DNA from: a virus
Direction: 5' to 3' (one strand)
Length of the DNA stretch: 49,392 nucleotides
Virus record (IMG/VR): IMGVR_UViG_3300025128_000067
Span: 1 to 49,392 of that record
The stretch's first letter is position 1. Every line of letters starts with the position of its first letter. Below the pieces are notes generated by a model that was given only the letters and a program-made list of their open reading frames with translations, was not told the origin of the DNA and searched no databases. Of this stretch, positions 33,676-41,284 are shown in pieces. Position numbers and translations under genes: made by a program.

Positions 33676-34359
33676 TTAAGCAGACGCGGTGTCCTTTAGA
33701 GGTACAACATTTTCACGTTTGAGTAGTCGGTCTACGGCCGGCTTGCCAACTTTTGATGTTGCAGAAACGCCTTGGACCTCGACAGATGCCGAGCCCGGAA
33801 ACCGCGATGGATCAAAATACTGACCAAAACCCGAAGAAATAAGAGCCTCGACGTCCTTTTGACTGATCGCGTCAGGCACGCCGTCTTGCCATAAACACGC
33901 CTCAGTTGTCATATCTTCGAGAGAGTCGACGCGTCGCATCAGATAGAACGCCGATGCCGAGAGAACGAACGATTTGACGACAGGCTCGTTCAGTACAGCC
34001 AGAATGCGCTGGCGACACATTGCAAGATACGCGTCGGTCGGTTGTAAGTTTTCGTCAAGAACTCCTATAGCTTTAAAGTCACGTATTATATCGTTCGCGT
34101 TCGACCGCGACTTGATATCTAGCTGCCGACACATCTCGCTAATGTTAGCCGGGATCTTGTCTGTCGAACATGCCCAAAGATATTGAATCACAGGCCGCGC
34201 CATCTTGTACTTCATGTTGATATTGTCAAAGGCCACCGCAAACGGGTTGACTGAGCCCCTGCTATAGGCGGCGCGCATAATGGCAAACCGCGCGTTGAGC
34301 TTAGGCCAAACATCGACAACCAGGTCTAAGAGGCCTTCACTAATAAAACGGTTCGGCAT
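33676..34359 (-). CDS. Lysogeny-operon protein of unknown function, HTH-like
   Basis: 227 residues, ATG 34359 behind AAAGGGAGAAGAAA. It is transcribed from the promoter facing the Cro-like gene and precedes the repressor gene, so it should be made in the lysogen. The middle part (ANISEMCRQLDIKSRSNANDIIRDFKAIGVLDENLQ) has helix-turn-helix and winged-helix character. It has no membrane segment. It could be a second regulator, a partition or maintenance factor, or a prophage-encoded exclusion protein. I do not recognise the family. Confidence 0.75.
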   Translation of the reverse strand: MPNRFISEGLLDLVVDVWPKLNARFAIMRAAYSRGSVNPFAVAFDNINMKYKMARPVIQYLWACSTDKIPANISEMCRQLDIKSRSNANDIIRDFKAIGVLDENLQPTDAYLAMCRQRILAVLNEPVVKSFVLSASAFYLMRRVDSLEDMTTEACLWQDGVPDAISQKDVEALISSGFGQYFDPSRFPGSASVEVQGVSATSKVGKPAVDRLLKRENVVPLKDTASA

Positions 34360-34401
34360 TTTCTTCTCCCTTTGTGTAATGTGTCCTCTCTAAGGACAAT
34401 C

Positions 34402-34430
34402 GATGTACCATTTTGGATCTTCTTAATCAA
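34402..34430 (-). promoter_or_regulatory. Candidate maintenance promoter for the lysogeny operon
   Basis: Minus-strand -35 TTGATT (34425-34430), 17-base spacer, -10 TACATC (34402-34407). It lies upstream of the 227-residue gene and repressor. The -35, spacing and operator placement mirror the facing rightward promoter. Confidence 0.5.
34405..34419. promoter_or_regulatory. Right operator O3 (GTACCA-TTT-TGGATC, imperfect)
   Basis: One consensus arm and one arm with two differences, inside the candidate leftward maintenance promoter. A weaker site at this place would fit autorepression only at high repressor level. Confidence 0.6.
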
Positions 34431-34458
34431 ATATTAATTTTTCGCCGTCAGAAAATGT

Positions 34459-34487
34459 TTGATTACATCGCACCAATTTGGTACTTT
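34459..34487 (+). promoter_or_regulatory. Rightward early promoter (PR-like)
   Basis: -35 TTGATT (34459-34464), 17-base spacer, -10 TACTTT (34482-34487). The Cro-like ATG begins at 34495, 7 bases after the -10, so the transcript probably starts at or next to the ATG. Operator O4 lies inside the promoter. Confidence 0.6.
34470..34484. promoter_or_regulatory. Right operator O4 (GCACCA-ATT-TGGTAC)
   Basis: 15-bp palindrome with near-perfect arms, positioned over the spacer and -10 of the rightward promoter so that repressor binding would block transcription of the replication operon. Confidence 0.75.
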
Positions 34488-34494
34488 CAGGGTT

Positions 34495-34683
34495 ATGCAA
34501 ATTCACTCCGACCTCATTGATCAGCTTGGCGGGACGCGTCGCGTCGCGAACTTCTTACACGTGCCAACTCAGTACGTCTCGAAGTGGCGCCGCCGCGGCA
34601 TCCCCTGGCGGCATCGCTGGAAAGTGTCGACTCTCGCGCACACGGCCGGCGTGCGGCTGCCCAAGGAATTCATGGAATGCTGA
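34495..34683 (+). CDS. Cro-like helix-turn-helix protein
   Basis: 62 residues from ATG 34495; an in-frame TTG at 34459 is inside the promoter and is rejected. IDQLGGTRRVANFLHVPTQYVSKWRRRGIP is a helix-turn-helix like those of Cro and YdaS-type proteins, with the recognition helix around TQYVSKWRRRG. Divergent from the repressor operon and first gene of the rightward operon, it occupies the position of lambda Cro. Stop overlaps the RuvC-like start. Confidence 0.8.
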   Translation: MQIHSDLIDQLGGTRRVANFLHVPTQYVSKWRRRGIPWRHRWKVSTLAHTAGVRLPKEFMEC

Positions 34684-35147
34684 AGATCGTCGGTATTGAC
34701 CCCGGGCTCGATGGCGCGCTGGCTTTGGTCGGCGACGGGTTCCTCGATGTCCAGGACATGCCGACGGCCGGCACTTCTAAGCGCCGAATCGTCGCGGCAC
34801 CGATCCTCGGAGCCATGCTGCGTGATTGGATGCCGTCCTATGCCGCAGTCGAGCACGTCCACGCGATGCCCAAGCAAGGTGTCTCGAGCTCGTTTAAATT
34901 CGGTCGATCGCTTGGCGTCATCGAGGGCGCACTCGGTGCGCTCGAGGTCCCCATTCGATATGTGTCACCGGCACATTGGAAACGGTACTTCAAATTGTCA
35001 TCCGATAAAGAGATGTCCCGGCTGAAGGCTATCGAGACATGGCCACGGATCTCCGATCAGCTTTCACGTAAGAAAGATCACGGCCGCGCCGAGGCGTTGC
35101 TGATTGCTCAATACCATTTGGAGACGGACTGGCGTGTCAAACACTGA
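34677..35147 (+). CDS. RuvC-like Holliday junction resolvase
   Basis: 156 residues from ATG 34677. The RNase H-like nuclease signature is clear: first strand LKIVGIDPGLDGALAL with D8, second acidic residue E59 in YAAVEHVHA, and the final DHGRAEALLIA with D134 and E139. The family cuts four-way DNA junctions; phage versions resolve recombination intermediates and branched DNA before packaging. Length is close to bacterial RuvC (about 170). It overlaps the Cro-like gene by 7 bases. Confidence 0.85.
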   Translation: MLKIVGIDPGLDGALALVGDGFLDVQDMPTAGTSKRRIVAAPILGAMLRDWMPSYAAVEHVHAMPKQGVSSSFKFGRSLGVIEGALGALEVPIRYVSPAHWKRYFKLSSDKEMSRLKAIETWPRISDQLSRKKDHGRAEALLIAQYHLETDWRVKH

Positions 35148-35313
35148 AGAACCCTTTGAAGAGACAGTCACGACTGTCCGATACGTCGTCTATGACGACA
35201 TCGATCGCTACGTCGATGACGGTTGGCGGATCAAATCTCTGCAATGCCATCACTCGGCCCACGCTGTGCTCGCTGTAAAGAAAGGCACTCACGATGACCC
35301 TCCAGGCGCTTAA
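35134..35313 (+). CDS. Small acidic hypothetical protein (59 aa)
   Basis: GTG 35134 is favoured by GGAG about 10 bases upstream; a TTG at 35104 would overlap the RuvC-like gene more. The product has a TTVRYVVYDDIDRYVDDGW segment and HHSAHAVLAVKK, a short alpha/beta pattern. Its end overlaps the next gene by 20 bases. Unrecognised. Confidence 0.6.
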   Translation: MSNTEEPFEETVTTVRYVVYDDIDRYVDDGWRIKSLQCHHSAHAVLAVKKGTHDDPPGA

Positions 35314-35701
35314 AGAAACAGAAGGCAAGCTCCGCTACTCGCTGCTCGTTGATGAGTTCGTCGACGAGATGGTGCGGGTGCGCGAGTTCGGCGCCGACAA
35401 GTATGACGACTGGGACTGGATGCGCGGCCGGCCGTGGACTGATTATTCCGACGCCGCACGTCGTCACCTGCGCGCCTGGTTGGACGGCGAGACGACGGCC
35501 GACGACAGTGGCCTTCACCACCTGGCGCACGCTGCCGTCGGGATGATGTTTCTTTTCTGGTTCGAAGCGCGCGACCGCGGCATCGATGACCGGCCAGGAC
35601 CGATGGCCAGGTTCCATGAACAACTCGAGCTCAATCTTTCGACTGTCCACAACGTGGAAGTGACCGACCAACAACTGACATTTGACTTTATAGATAAGTA
35701 A
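35294..35701 (+). CDS. dATP/dGTP pyrophosphohydrolase-like protein (DUF5664, MazG-like)
   Basis: 135 residues. The helical motif set LRYSLLVDEFVDEMVRVREFGADKYDDWDW, then DAARRHLRAWLDGETTADDSGLHHLAHA, follows the phage DUF5664 pattern of all-alpha NTP pyrophosphohydrolases with paired acidic metal ligands (E, D) and a following His-rich helix. These enzymes split (d)NTPs to monophosphates and may tune nucleotide pools or degrade signalling or modified nucleotides. It sits in the replication operon, in keeping with nucleotide metabolism. Confidence 0.8.
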   Translation: MTLQALKETEGKLRYSLLVDEFVDEMVRVREFGADKYDDWDWMRGRPWTDYSDAARRHLRAWLDGETTADDSGLHHLAHAAVGMMFLFWFEARDRGIDDRPGPMARFHEQLELNLSTVHNVEVTDQQLTFDFIDK

Positions 35702-35710
35702 GGATCAACG

Positions 35711-37108
35711 ATGAACGTCGAACTCATGCCGCACCAGGTCGATGGTGCCGGCTTCCTCTCCGACCGCGAAGCAGGACTTCTCTATTGGGATGCCGGCGCC
35801 GGCAAGACCTACGCCGCGGTGCGCGGCTGCGACCTGGCGTATGAGAAGAACGTCGCCGAGAAGATTGTGCCGGGTCAGATCCTGGCGCTGACGCCGGCTG
35901 TCAACCGCCGCAACCTGGCCAACGAATTCACCAAGTCCCAGGCGCGCGATCGCGAGATCGCCGTCATCGAGAAAGGCACCGACACGTTCGATCATGCCGA
36001 CGTAATTATAAGTAGTTATGACCTGGCGGCGAAGCGTGCTGTCTGGGAACGTCTGATGGCGCTGACCTTCGACGTCCTGATCCTGGACGAACTCCAGTAT
36101 CTGAAGACGCCGACGTCGGCTCGAGCTCGGGCCGTGTTTGGCGGCAATGGTTACGGCCGCGACGGTCTCTTTGGTCGCGCGTTTCAAACCTGGGCGCTAT
36201 CGGGTACGCCGGCACCGAACAACATCACCGAGCTCTTCCCCTGGATCCGGGCGACGCGCCCCGACCTCCTGGCAGGGCTGCGGCCCGGTGGACGTGTCAC
36301 GTTGGACGATTTCAAGAGGGCGTTCTGCAAATGCGTCGACACGCCCTACGGTCTCAAGATCGTCGGCAACCGTGACGCCGAGGTGCGGCAACTGTGGGCT
36401 CGGCTGCGCGGCGACGTCTCGCGCATCCACAAGCATGACGTCATCGAGGACCTTCCACCTGTCACGTTCCACGACTATGAGGTGATGGGTGATAAGACCG
36501 CATCGAAGGTTCGCAAGCTCGAGGCCGAGTACCGCGAACAGATCGAGATGCTGCTTCGCGACGTCAGCGGCACCGGCGTCTATGATGAACACATCACGAC
36601 CATGCGCCGTGTCACCGAGATGGCCAAGGTCGGCGACTGCATCGAGATCGTAAAGGCCGAGCTCGCCGACGGTGCCATGCAGAAGGTCGTCATCTTCGCC
36701 AACTATAAGGACACGATTACGTCGCTACGTGAGGCGTTGCATGAGTTCAACCCGGTCGTGATCCGTGGCGACGTGACGCCGCTCCGTCGCCAACAAGCCA
36801 TCGAGGCCTTCCATGGTGACGACGACGTCCGCGTGTTCATCGGCCAGATCGTCGCGGCCGGCACGGCCATCACTCTCCATGCCGATGGCAAATGCTCGGA
36901 CGTGATCTTTGTCTCGGCCGACTGGGTGCCGGCCAACAATGCCCAGGCCGTGGCCCGGGTTCATCGCAAAGGCCAACACAACAATGTCCATGCCCGGTTC
37001 CTGCACCTGGCCAATAGCCTCGACGAACAGGTTTCGCGAACGCTCATGCACAAAACATTCACGCTGAACAAAGCACTCGACGAGAGGAAGACGCACCATG
37101 CCAGCTAA
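35711..37108 (+). CDS. SNF2/DEAD-like superfamily 2 helicase
   Basis: 465 residues. Helicase motifs appear in order: Q-like MPHQVDGAGFL, Walker A GAGKT (29-33), Walker B DELQ (126-129, replacing DEAH), motif III SGTPAPNN (about 164-171), and motif VI QAVARVHRKGQ near the C-terminus. Length and motif spacing match the small SNF2-like helicases in siphovirus and podovirus replication modules. It probably remodels forks or displaces proteins. ATG 35711 follows AAGGATCAACG. The end overlaps the next start. Confidence 0.9.
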   Translation: MNVELMPHQVDGAGFLSDREAGLLYWDAGAGKTYAAVRGCDLAYEKNVAEKIVPGQILALTPAVNRRNLANEFTKSQARDREIAVIEKGTDTFDHADVIISSYDLAAKRAVWERLMALTFDVLILDELQYLKTPTSARARAVFGGNGYGRDGLFGRAFQTWALSGTPAPNNITELFPWIRATRPDLLAGLRPGGRVTLDDFKRAFCKCVDTPYGLKIVGNRDAEVRQLWARLRGDVSRIHKHDVIEDLPPVTFHDYEVMGDKTASKVRKLEAEYREQIEMLLRDVSGTGVYDEHITTMRRVTEMAKVGDCIEIVKAELADGAMQKVVIFANYKDTITSLREALHEFNPVVIRGDVTPLRRQQAIEAFHGDDDVRVFIGQIVAAGTAITLHADGKCSDVIFVSADWVPANNAQAVARVHRKGQHNNVHARFLHLANSLDEQVSRTLMHKTFTLNKALDERKTHHAS

Positions 37109-38252
37109 ACACTCAAGCCTGATCGGCGGCTCCACAGCGAAACGCCGGATGAACTGCATTGGTTCGTATCAACTCGAGCTCGCCGCACCGGCGCAGCCCT
37201 CGAGCCCTTACGCCGAGGATGGCACACGCAAGCACGACGCCATGGAGCTCGTCCTCGATAAGGGCATGAGCGAGATCGAATGTCTCGATCACATCGAGGG
37301 TCTCACGGTGGACGATATTCAAGAAGCCATCGAGCCGGCGCTCGAGCTCCTCAATGACCTGATGCGTGAGTATAACGTCACGGACTACGACTACGTTTGT
37401 GAGGCTGAGGTCAAGTTCCAGGGTATGGACGCGTTCGGCACGGTCGACCTGATCGTCTGGTCGGAGAAGTTTGTCTTTGTCATCGACTGGAAGTTCGGCC
37501 GCGGCATCGTCGTCGACGTCGGCCGGGAGAATATGCAACTTAAATTCTACGCCGCCGCGGCGACCCAGACGCCCGAGTTCAAGAAGCTGTTCACGCCGGA
37601 ACGTGAGATCGTGATCGCGATTATTCAGCCGCCGGTCGATCAGCCGCTGACCCACGGCATCGTCAGCCATGACGAGCTCGAGGCGTTCACCGTCGAGATG
37701 AAGGCGGCCATCGGTAAGGCGATCGCCGGCGACATGGAGACGACACCCGGGCCCTGGTGCAAGTTCTGCCGGGCCGAGGCGACGTGTCCGTCGAAGACCG
37801 ACATGGTTACCGCACTGATCAACCGAGGTCCGATCGATCCCGAGATCCCGTCGAACGAGCTCGGCGCGCTTTTGGATATGGCGCACCAGGTCGAAGACTG
37901 GTCGCGTGCCGTCTTTAAGATGGCGTTCGACGAGCTCGAGAAGGGGCGCGACGTCGACGGCTACAAGCTGGTCGACAAGCGTGGCACCCGGCGCTGGTCG
38001 GGTAATGAGGTGGAGAACGTGCTCACCGATCTGCTCGGTGATCAGGCGTTCGAAAAGAAATTGGTTTCTCCGGCGAAAGCCGAGAAAGCGTTGAAGCTGG
38101 CCGGCTCTACGGCCGACATCTCAACGCACATTGTCTCGATGAGTTCGGGACGCACACTGGCGGCCGCGGCGGATCCTCGTCCGGCTGTCGTTATCAAACC
38201 CCGCGGCGCAATGAACTTGCCGCAAGACAACGAAGGAACGACAATAAAATGA
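37098..38252 (+). CDS. DUF2800 RecB/Cas4-like PD-(D/E)XK nuclease
   Basis: 384 residues. Early GSTAKRRMNCIGS and RKHDAMELVLD, then the nuclease core FGTVDLIVW...FVIDWKFGRG (D, then D-x-K), and C-terminal WCKFCRAEATCP; the last, with the N-terminal Cys, resembles an iron-sulphur cluster set as in Cas4/AddB-type nucleases. The family accompanies the SNF2 helicase and DNA polymerase in many phages and probably processes DNA ends for recombination-linked replication. Start ATG 37098 overlaps the helicase gene; its stop overlaps the next ATG. Confidence 0.87.
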   Translation: MPAKHSSLIGGSTAKRRMNCIGSYQLELAAPAQPSSPYAEDGTRKHDAMELVLDKGMSEIECLDHIEGLTVDDIQEAIEPALELLNDLMREYNVTDYDYVCEAEVKFQGMDAFGTVDLIVWSEKFVFVIDWKFGRGIVVDVGRENMQLKFYAAAATQTPEFKKLFTPEREIVIAIIQPPVDQPLTHGIVSHDELEAFTVEMKAAIGKAIAGDMETTPGPWCKFCRAEATCPSKTDMVTALINRGPIDPEIPSNELGALLDMAHQVEDWSRAVFKMAFDELEKGRDVDGYKLVDKRGTRRWSGNEVENVLTDLLGDQAFEKKLVSPAKAEKALKLAGSTADISTHIVSMSSGRTLAAAADPRPAVVIKPRGAMNLPQDNEGTTIK

Positions 38253-38980
38253 ATCAGATAACAACATTTCACTCGGACACCATGTCTGTCGACGACCTCA
38301 ACAAGTCCATGGCTGAAAGCCGCTCTGCGGCCCCGGCTGCCGAACACGGCGGCGATACGCTGTTGAAAATGCAATGGGACAGCGGCGTCTGGAACTACGG
38401 CCAGGAGAACATCGAGGTCGAACCGGACTCGCTCTGGGTCATCAACCCTTACATGCTCCAGTCCGGTTGGGTCTGGTGGGCCGACCCGAAGGTCGCCGGC
38501 GGACCTAAGAAGATGGATGAGATCATGGGGCTCTTCCGTAATCCGCCCCACAAGCCAGCACACCGCTATGACGAGATGGGCGGCGACTGGAAAGAGCAGA
38601 TCGGCATCCCGATGATCTGCCTGACCGGCGAAGATGCCGGGCTCGAGGTGCTCTACAGGAACAACTCAAACGGCGCGAAGAAAGCCTATGAGCAGTTGTT
38701 CAATGATGTCCAGGGGCGCCCGGATAACTACTATGAGTATCCGATCGTCGAGCTCCTACACCGGAGCTATAAGCACAACTCGTTCAAGCGCACGATCTTC
38801 GAGCCGGTGTTCAAGGTCGTCGACTGGTCGAACAAGGACCGCGAGCTCTTGAGCGAGAGTAAGTACGCTCCCGCCATCGCGGCGAGTGAAGCACCGGAGG
38901 TGGATCCAGTGGCAACCGAGCCCACCCCCGAGCCTCAAGCTGAAGCACCCCGTCGTCGCCGGCGCCGTAGCGTCAAGTAA
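38249..38980 (+). CDS. Putative DNA-binding replication protein (SSB-like position)
   Basis: 243 residues. The N-terminal 40 residues are flexible, the middle (residues about 45-200) is a mixed domain rich in aromatic residues (WNYGQENIEVEPDSLWVINPY, SGWVWWADPKVAGG), and the tail is acidic/proline-rich ending in RRRRRRSVK. In related replication modules this position is held by single-strand binding or annealing proteins. I do not recognise the fold with certainty; a role in binding ssDNA is inferred from gene order and aromatic content. A hairpin follows it. Confidence 0.65.
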   Translation: MNQITTFHSDTMSVDDLNKSMAESRSAAPAAEHGGDTLLKMQWDSGVWNYGQENIEVEPDSLWVINPYMLQSGWVWWADPKVAGGPKKMDEIMGLFRNPPHKPAHRYDEMGGDWKEQIGIPMICLTGEDAGLEVLYRNNSNGAKKAYEQLFNDVQGRPDNYYEYPIVELLHRSYKHNSFKRTIFEPVFKVVDWSNKDRELLSESKYAPAIAASEAPEVDPVATEPTPEPQAEAPRRRRRRSVK

Positions 38981-38990
38981 CGAAAGGGAT

Positions 38991-39013
38991 GGGGGTGTCG
39001 TAAAGGCACCCCC
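38991..39013 (+). promoter_or_regulatory. GC hairpin before the DNA polymerase gene
   Basis: GGGGGTG (38991-38997) pairs perfectly with CACCCCC (39007-39013) around a 9-base loop. No T-tract follows. It occupies the place where the ribosome site of the polymerase (TTG 39023) should be and may act as a translational or transcriptional attenuator. Confidence 0.55.
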
Positions 39014-39022
39014 TCGCTTCCA

Positions 39023-39478
39023 TTGATTTTACACATTGATTACGAAACCCGGTCTGCCGTCAACCTCTTCACTGAAGGGGCGTATCGCTATGCCATGTCA
39101 GACACGACCTCGATCATCTGTTGCGGCTGGGCGTTCGACGATGACGACATCAAGATCTGGATCCCGGGCGAGCCCATGGATTGGGACATGGCGAGCTTCC
39201 TCCAGGGTGCTGGCGGTCCAAGGTCGGTCCACGCCCATAACGCTCAATTCGAGCGCCTCATTACGGATTTTGTTTTAGGTCCCATGTTGGGTTGGCCGTC
39301 CTCGGCCCCGATGGAGACCTGGTACTGCACGGCCGCCCAGGCGCGCGCCCGGGGTCTCCCTGGTGCGCTCGAGGACCTCGGCACATGCCTTAACCTCAAC
39401 GTCAAGAAGGATCGCCGCGGTAAGGAACTGATCAAGCTTCTCTGCATCCCACGGAAAGGTGTGCCCAGTGATGCCTGA
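39023..39478 (+). CDS. DNA polymerase A, N-terminal exonuclease part (first reading frame)
   Basis: 151 residues, TTG start at 39023; no ATG lies before the first motif and no clear ribosome site is seen. It contains ExoI (LHIDYETRSA, D and E) and ExoII (HNAQFERL, D/N and E region) of the 3'-5' proofreading domain, then LNVKKDRRGKELIKLLCIPRKG. ExoIII is missing here and is found in the next frame. The frame ends at TGA 39476-39478, overlapping the second ORF. The two ORFs together are the length of one family A phage polymerase, so they are either a split gene, a +1 frameshift product or a mutation. Confidence 0.85.
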   Translation: MILHIDYETRSAVNLFTEGAYRYAMSDTTSIICCGWAFDDDDIKIWIPGEPMDWDMASFLQGAGGPRSVHAHNAQFERLITDFVLGPMLGWPSSAPMETWYCTAAQARARGLPGALEDLGTCLNLNVKKDRRGKELIKLLCIPRKGVPSDA

Positions 39479-41096
39479 CTTTTGCATGGACGAGGATCTC
39501 CTCCGGGAGATGTATGCCTACTGCCGACGCGACGTCGAGGTTGAACGCCTGGCGGCCAAGGCATCGCAGCCGCTGACCGATGCCGAATTCGCTTCGTTCG
39601 TTGCGGCCGAGAAGATCAACGACGCGGGTCTCCATGTCGACGTCAAGTTCGCCGACGCCGCCGGCAACTACGCCGAACAGGAAGTGGCACAGATCAGCGA
39701 TGAACTGTCACGTTTGACGGATGGTGAGGTGACGTCGCCGCGCCAGTACCAACGCCTGAAAGATTTGCTCCTGCCTTATGCGGATCAGGACGACCGGATC
39801 CAGGACGCAATGACGGTGACGAAGAAGGATCGGCGCACGGGAGAAGAGACGTCGAAGACGGCGCTCGATCGTGACGCGCGGCGGAAGCTCCTCGAGCTCG
39901 TCGAGGCCGACCCCGATATCCTGCCTGACGATGTCGTCGAGGTGATCAACCTGATCGACGAAGCCGGGCGTTCGAGCGTCCATAAGTTCAATGCCATGGT
40001 ATCGCGGTCCGGTGACGCCGGCCGTGTCCAGGGCGCTTATATGTTTTCTGGCGCCGGTCAGACCGGGCGGTTCAGTTCCGTCGGTCTCCAGGTCCACAAT
40101 TTTCCGCGCCGCTGCGCCCAGGATCCCGACCAGGTGCGCGACGACGTCATCAAGGGCAGGGGTCTCGACAATGTCATGGACACATTGGCCTCGATGCTAC
40201 GTCCCTCGATCGTGGCGCCAGACGGCTACACGTTTGTCTGTGGCGACTGGTCGGCCATCGAGGCCAGGATCCTGCCATGGTTGACGGATAGTCATGGCGG
40301 CCGGGAAGTGCTCGACGTCTTCAACACCAATGACGCCGACCCGGATCTGCCGGACATATATAAAGTGGAGTACGGCAAGGCGTATGGAAAGCCGGCCGCC
40401 GACGTCACAAAGAGCGAACGCGCGATCGGCAAGGTCCTTGTTCTGGCGCTCGGATACCAGGGCGGCTATCGAGCGTTCCAGGCGATGGCGCGCGCCTACC
40501 AGGTCTCGATGCCGGATGAAGAAGCTGAAGGGCTGAAAGAGATTTGGCGTGCCAACAACGCCTGGGCCGTCGAGTTCTGGTATGACCTGCAAAACGCGGC
40601 CATGGATGCGGTGCGCTATCCCGGATCCGAGCAGCGCGTTGGACGTCTCACGTATTACAAGCCGGCGACCGACCCCAGCACGCCGCTCTATTGTTTCCTG
40701 CCCAGTGGCCGGCCGCTGGCTTATCCGTTCGCGCGCATCGATGTCGACGAGGATCACCCGAACCGTCCTGATGTGCTCTCAGCCATCAAGGCGACGTGGA
40801 AACCCAAACGCGGCGAGAGTGAATGGCCGCGGATCAATCTCTATGGCGGTCTCCTGGCTGAGAACGCGACCCAGGGTGTCGGCGCGTGCATCCTGCGCGC
40901 TGCCATGGCCGACCTGGTTGAGCGCGACTGGCCGGTCGTCGGCCATACCCACGACGAGCTCCTCCTCGAGGTCGAGGACAGCGAGGTCGACGAGGCAACT
41001 GAAGAACTGCGTTTGGCAATGACGGACCTACCGACCTGGACAGACGGACTGCCGATGGCGGTCGAGATCTGGTCCGGTCGCAGGTATCGCAAATGA
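39471..41096 (+). CDS. DNA polymerase A, ExoIII plus polymerase domain (second reading frame)
   Basis: 541 residues from ATG 39471 (GTG 39459 also possible; AAAGG precedes). It begins with the missing ExoIII motif, REMYAYCRRDVEVERLAAK. Polymerase motifs follow: A, CGDWSAIEARILPWL with D259; B, in KVLVLALGYQGGY; C, GHTHDELLLEVED with D495. The product replicates the phage genome. It is in frame +1 relative to the preceding ORF. GCC UGA C at the junction resembles a +1 shift site of the release-factor-2 kind, but the spacing of the upstream SD-like AAAGG is longer. Its stop overlaps the next ATG. Confidence 0.9.
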   Translation: MPDFCMDEDLLREMYAYCRRDVEVERLAAKASQPLTDAEFASFVAAEKINDAGLHVDVKFADAAGNYAEQEVAQISDELSRLTDGEVTSPRQYQRLKDLLLPYADQDDRIQDAMTVTKKDRRTGEETSKTALDRDARRKLLELVEADPDILPDDVVEVINLIDEAGRSSVHKFNAMVSRSGDAGRVQGAYMFSGAGQTGRFSSVGLQVHNFPRRCAQDPDQVRDDVIKGRGLDNVMDTLASMLRPSIVAPDGYTFVCGDWSAIEARILPWLTDSHGGREVLDVFNTNDADPDLPDIYKVEYGKAYGKPAADVTKSERAIGKVLVLALGYQGGYRAFQAMARAYQVSMPDEEAEGLKEIWRANNAWAVEFWYDLQNAAMDAVRYPGSEQRVGRLTYYKPATDPSTPLYCFLPSGRPLAYPFARIDVDEDHPNRPDVLSAIKATWKPKRGESEWPRINLYGGLLAENATQGVGACILRAAMADLVERDWPVVGHTHDELLLEVEDSEVDEATEELRLAMTDLPTWTDGLPMAVEIWSGRRYRK

Positions 41097-41284
41097 GTGC
41101 GTGGGATCGCTGGCTCGAGATGCGTGATGGAGAGATCTGGGAGGTCAAGGAGCCGGACGGTTGGTCATTTGTTTCGGCGGCTAAGAACGGAACGCTGACG
41201 CGATTCGAACGTAAGCTCGACGGAGATAACCCTGATGACGCGAGGAAGATATATGAGTTCTGGAGCGAACGTGATGACGCCTGA
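41093..41284 (+). CDS. Small hypothetical protein between polymerase and primase (63 aa)
   Basis: ATG 41093 overlaps the polymerase stop (ATGA). The product MSAWDRWLEMRDGEIWEVKE is acidic, rich in Trp, with a helix-strand pattern and a C-terminal DDARKIYEFWSER helix. Unrecognised; likely co-translated with the replication enzymes. Confidence 0.65.
   Translation: MSAWDRWLEMRDGEIWEVKEPDGWSFVSAAKNGTLTRFERKLDGDNPDDARKIYEFWSERDDA

Noticed and set aside
34372-34386. TTGTGTAATGTGT as a third copy of the late element
   Set aside because: It has a deletion relative to the motif, lacks the palindrome and sits in the leader of the lysogeny gene.
37113-37886. 257-residue minus-strand open frame inside the DUF2800 gene
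   Set aside because: Antisense to clear nuclease motifs; composition (runs of Arg, Leu, Asp) is that of a frame shadow.
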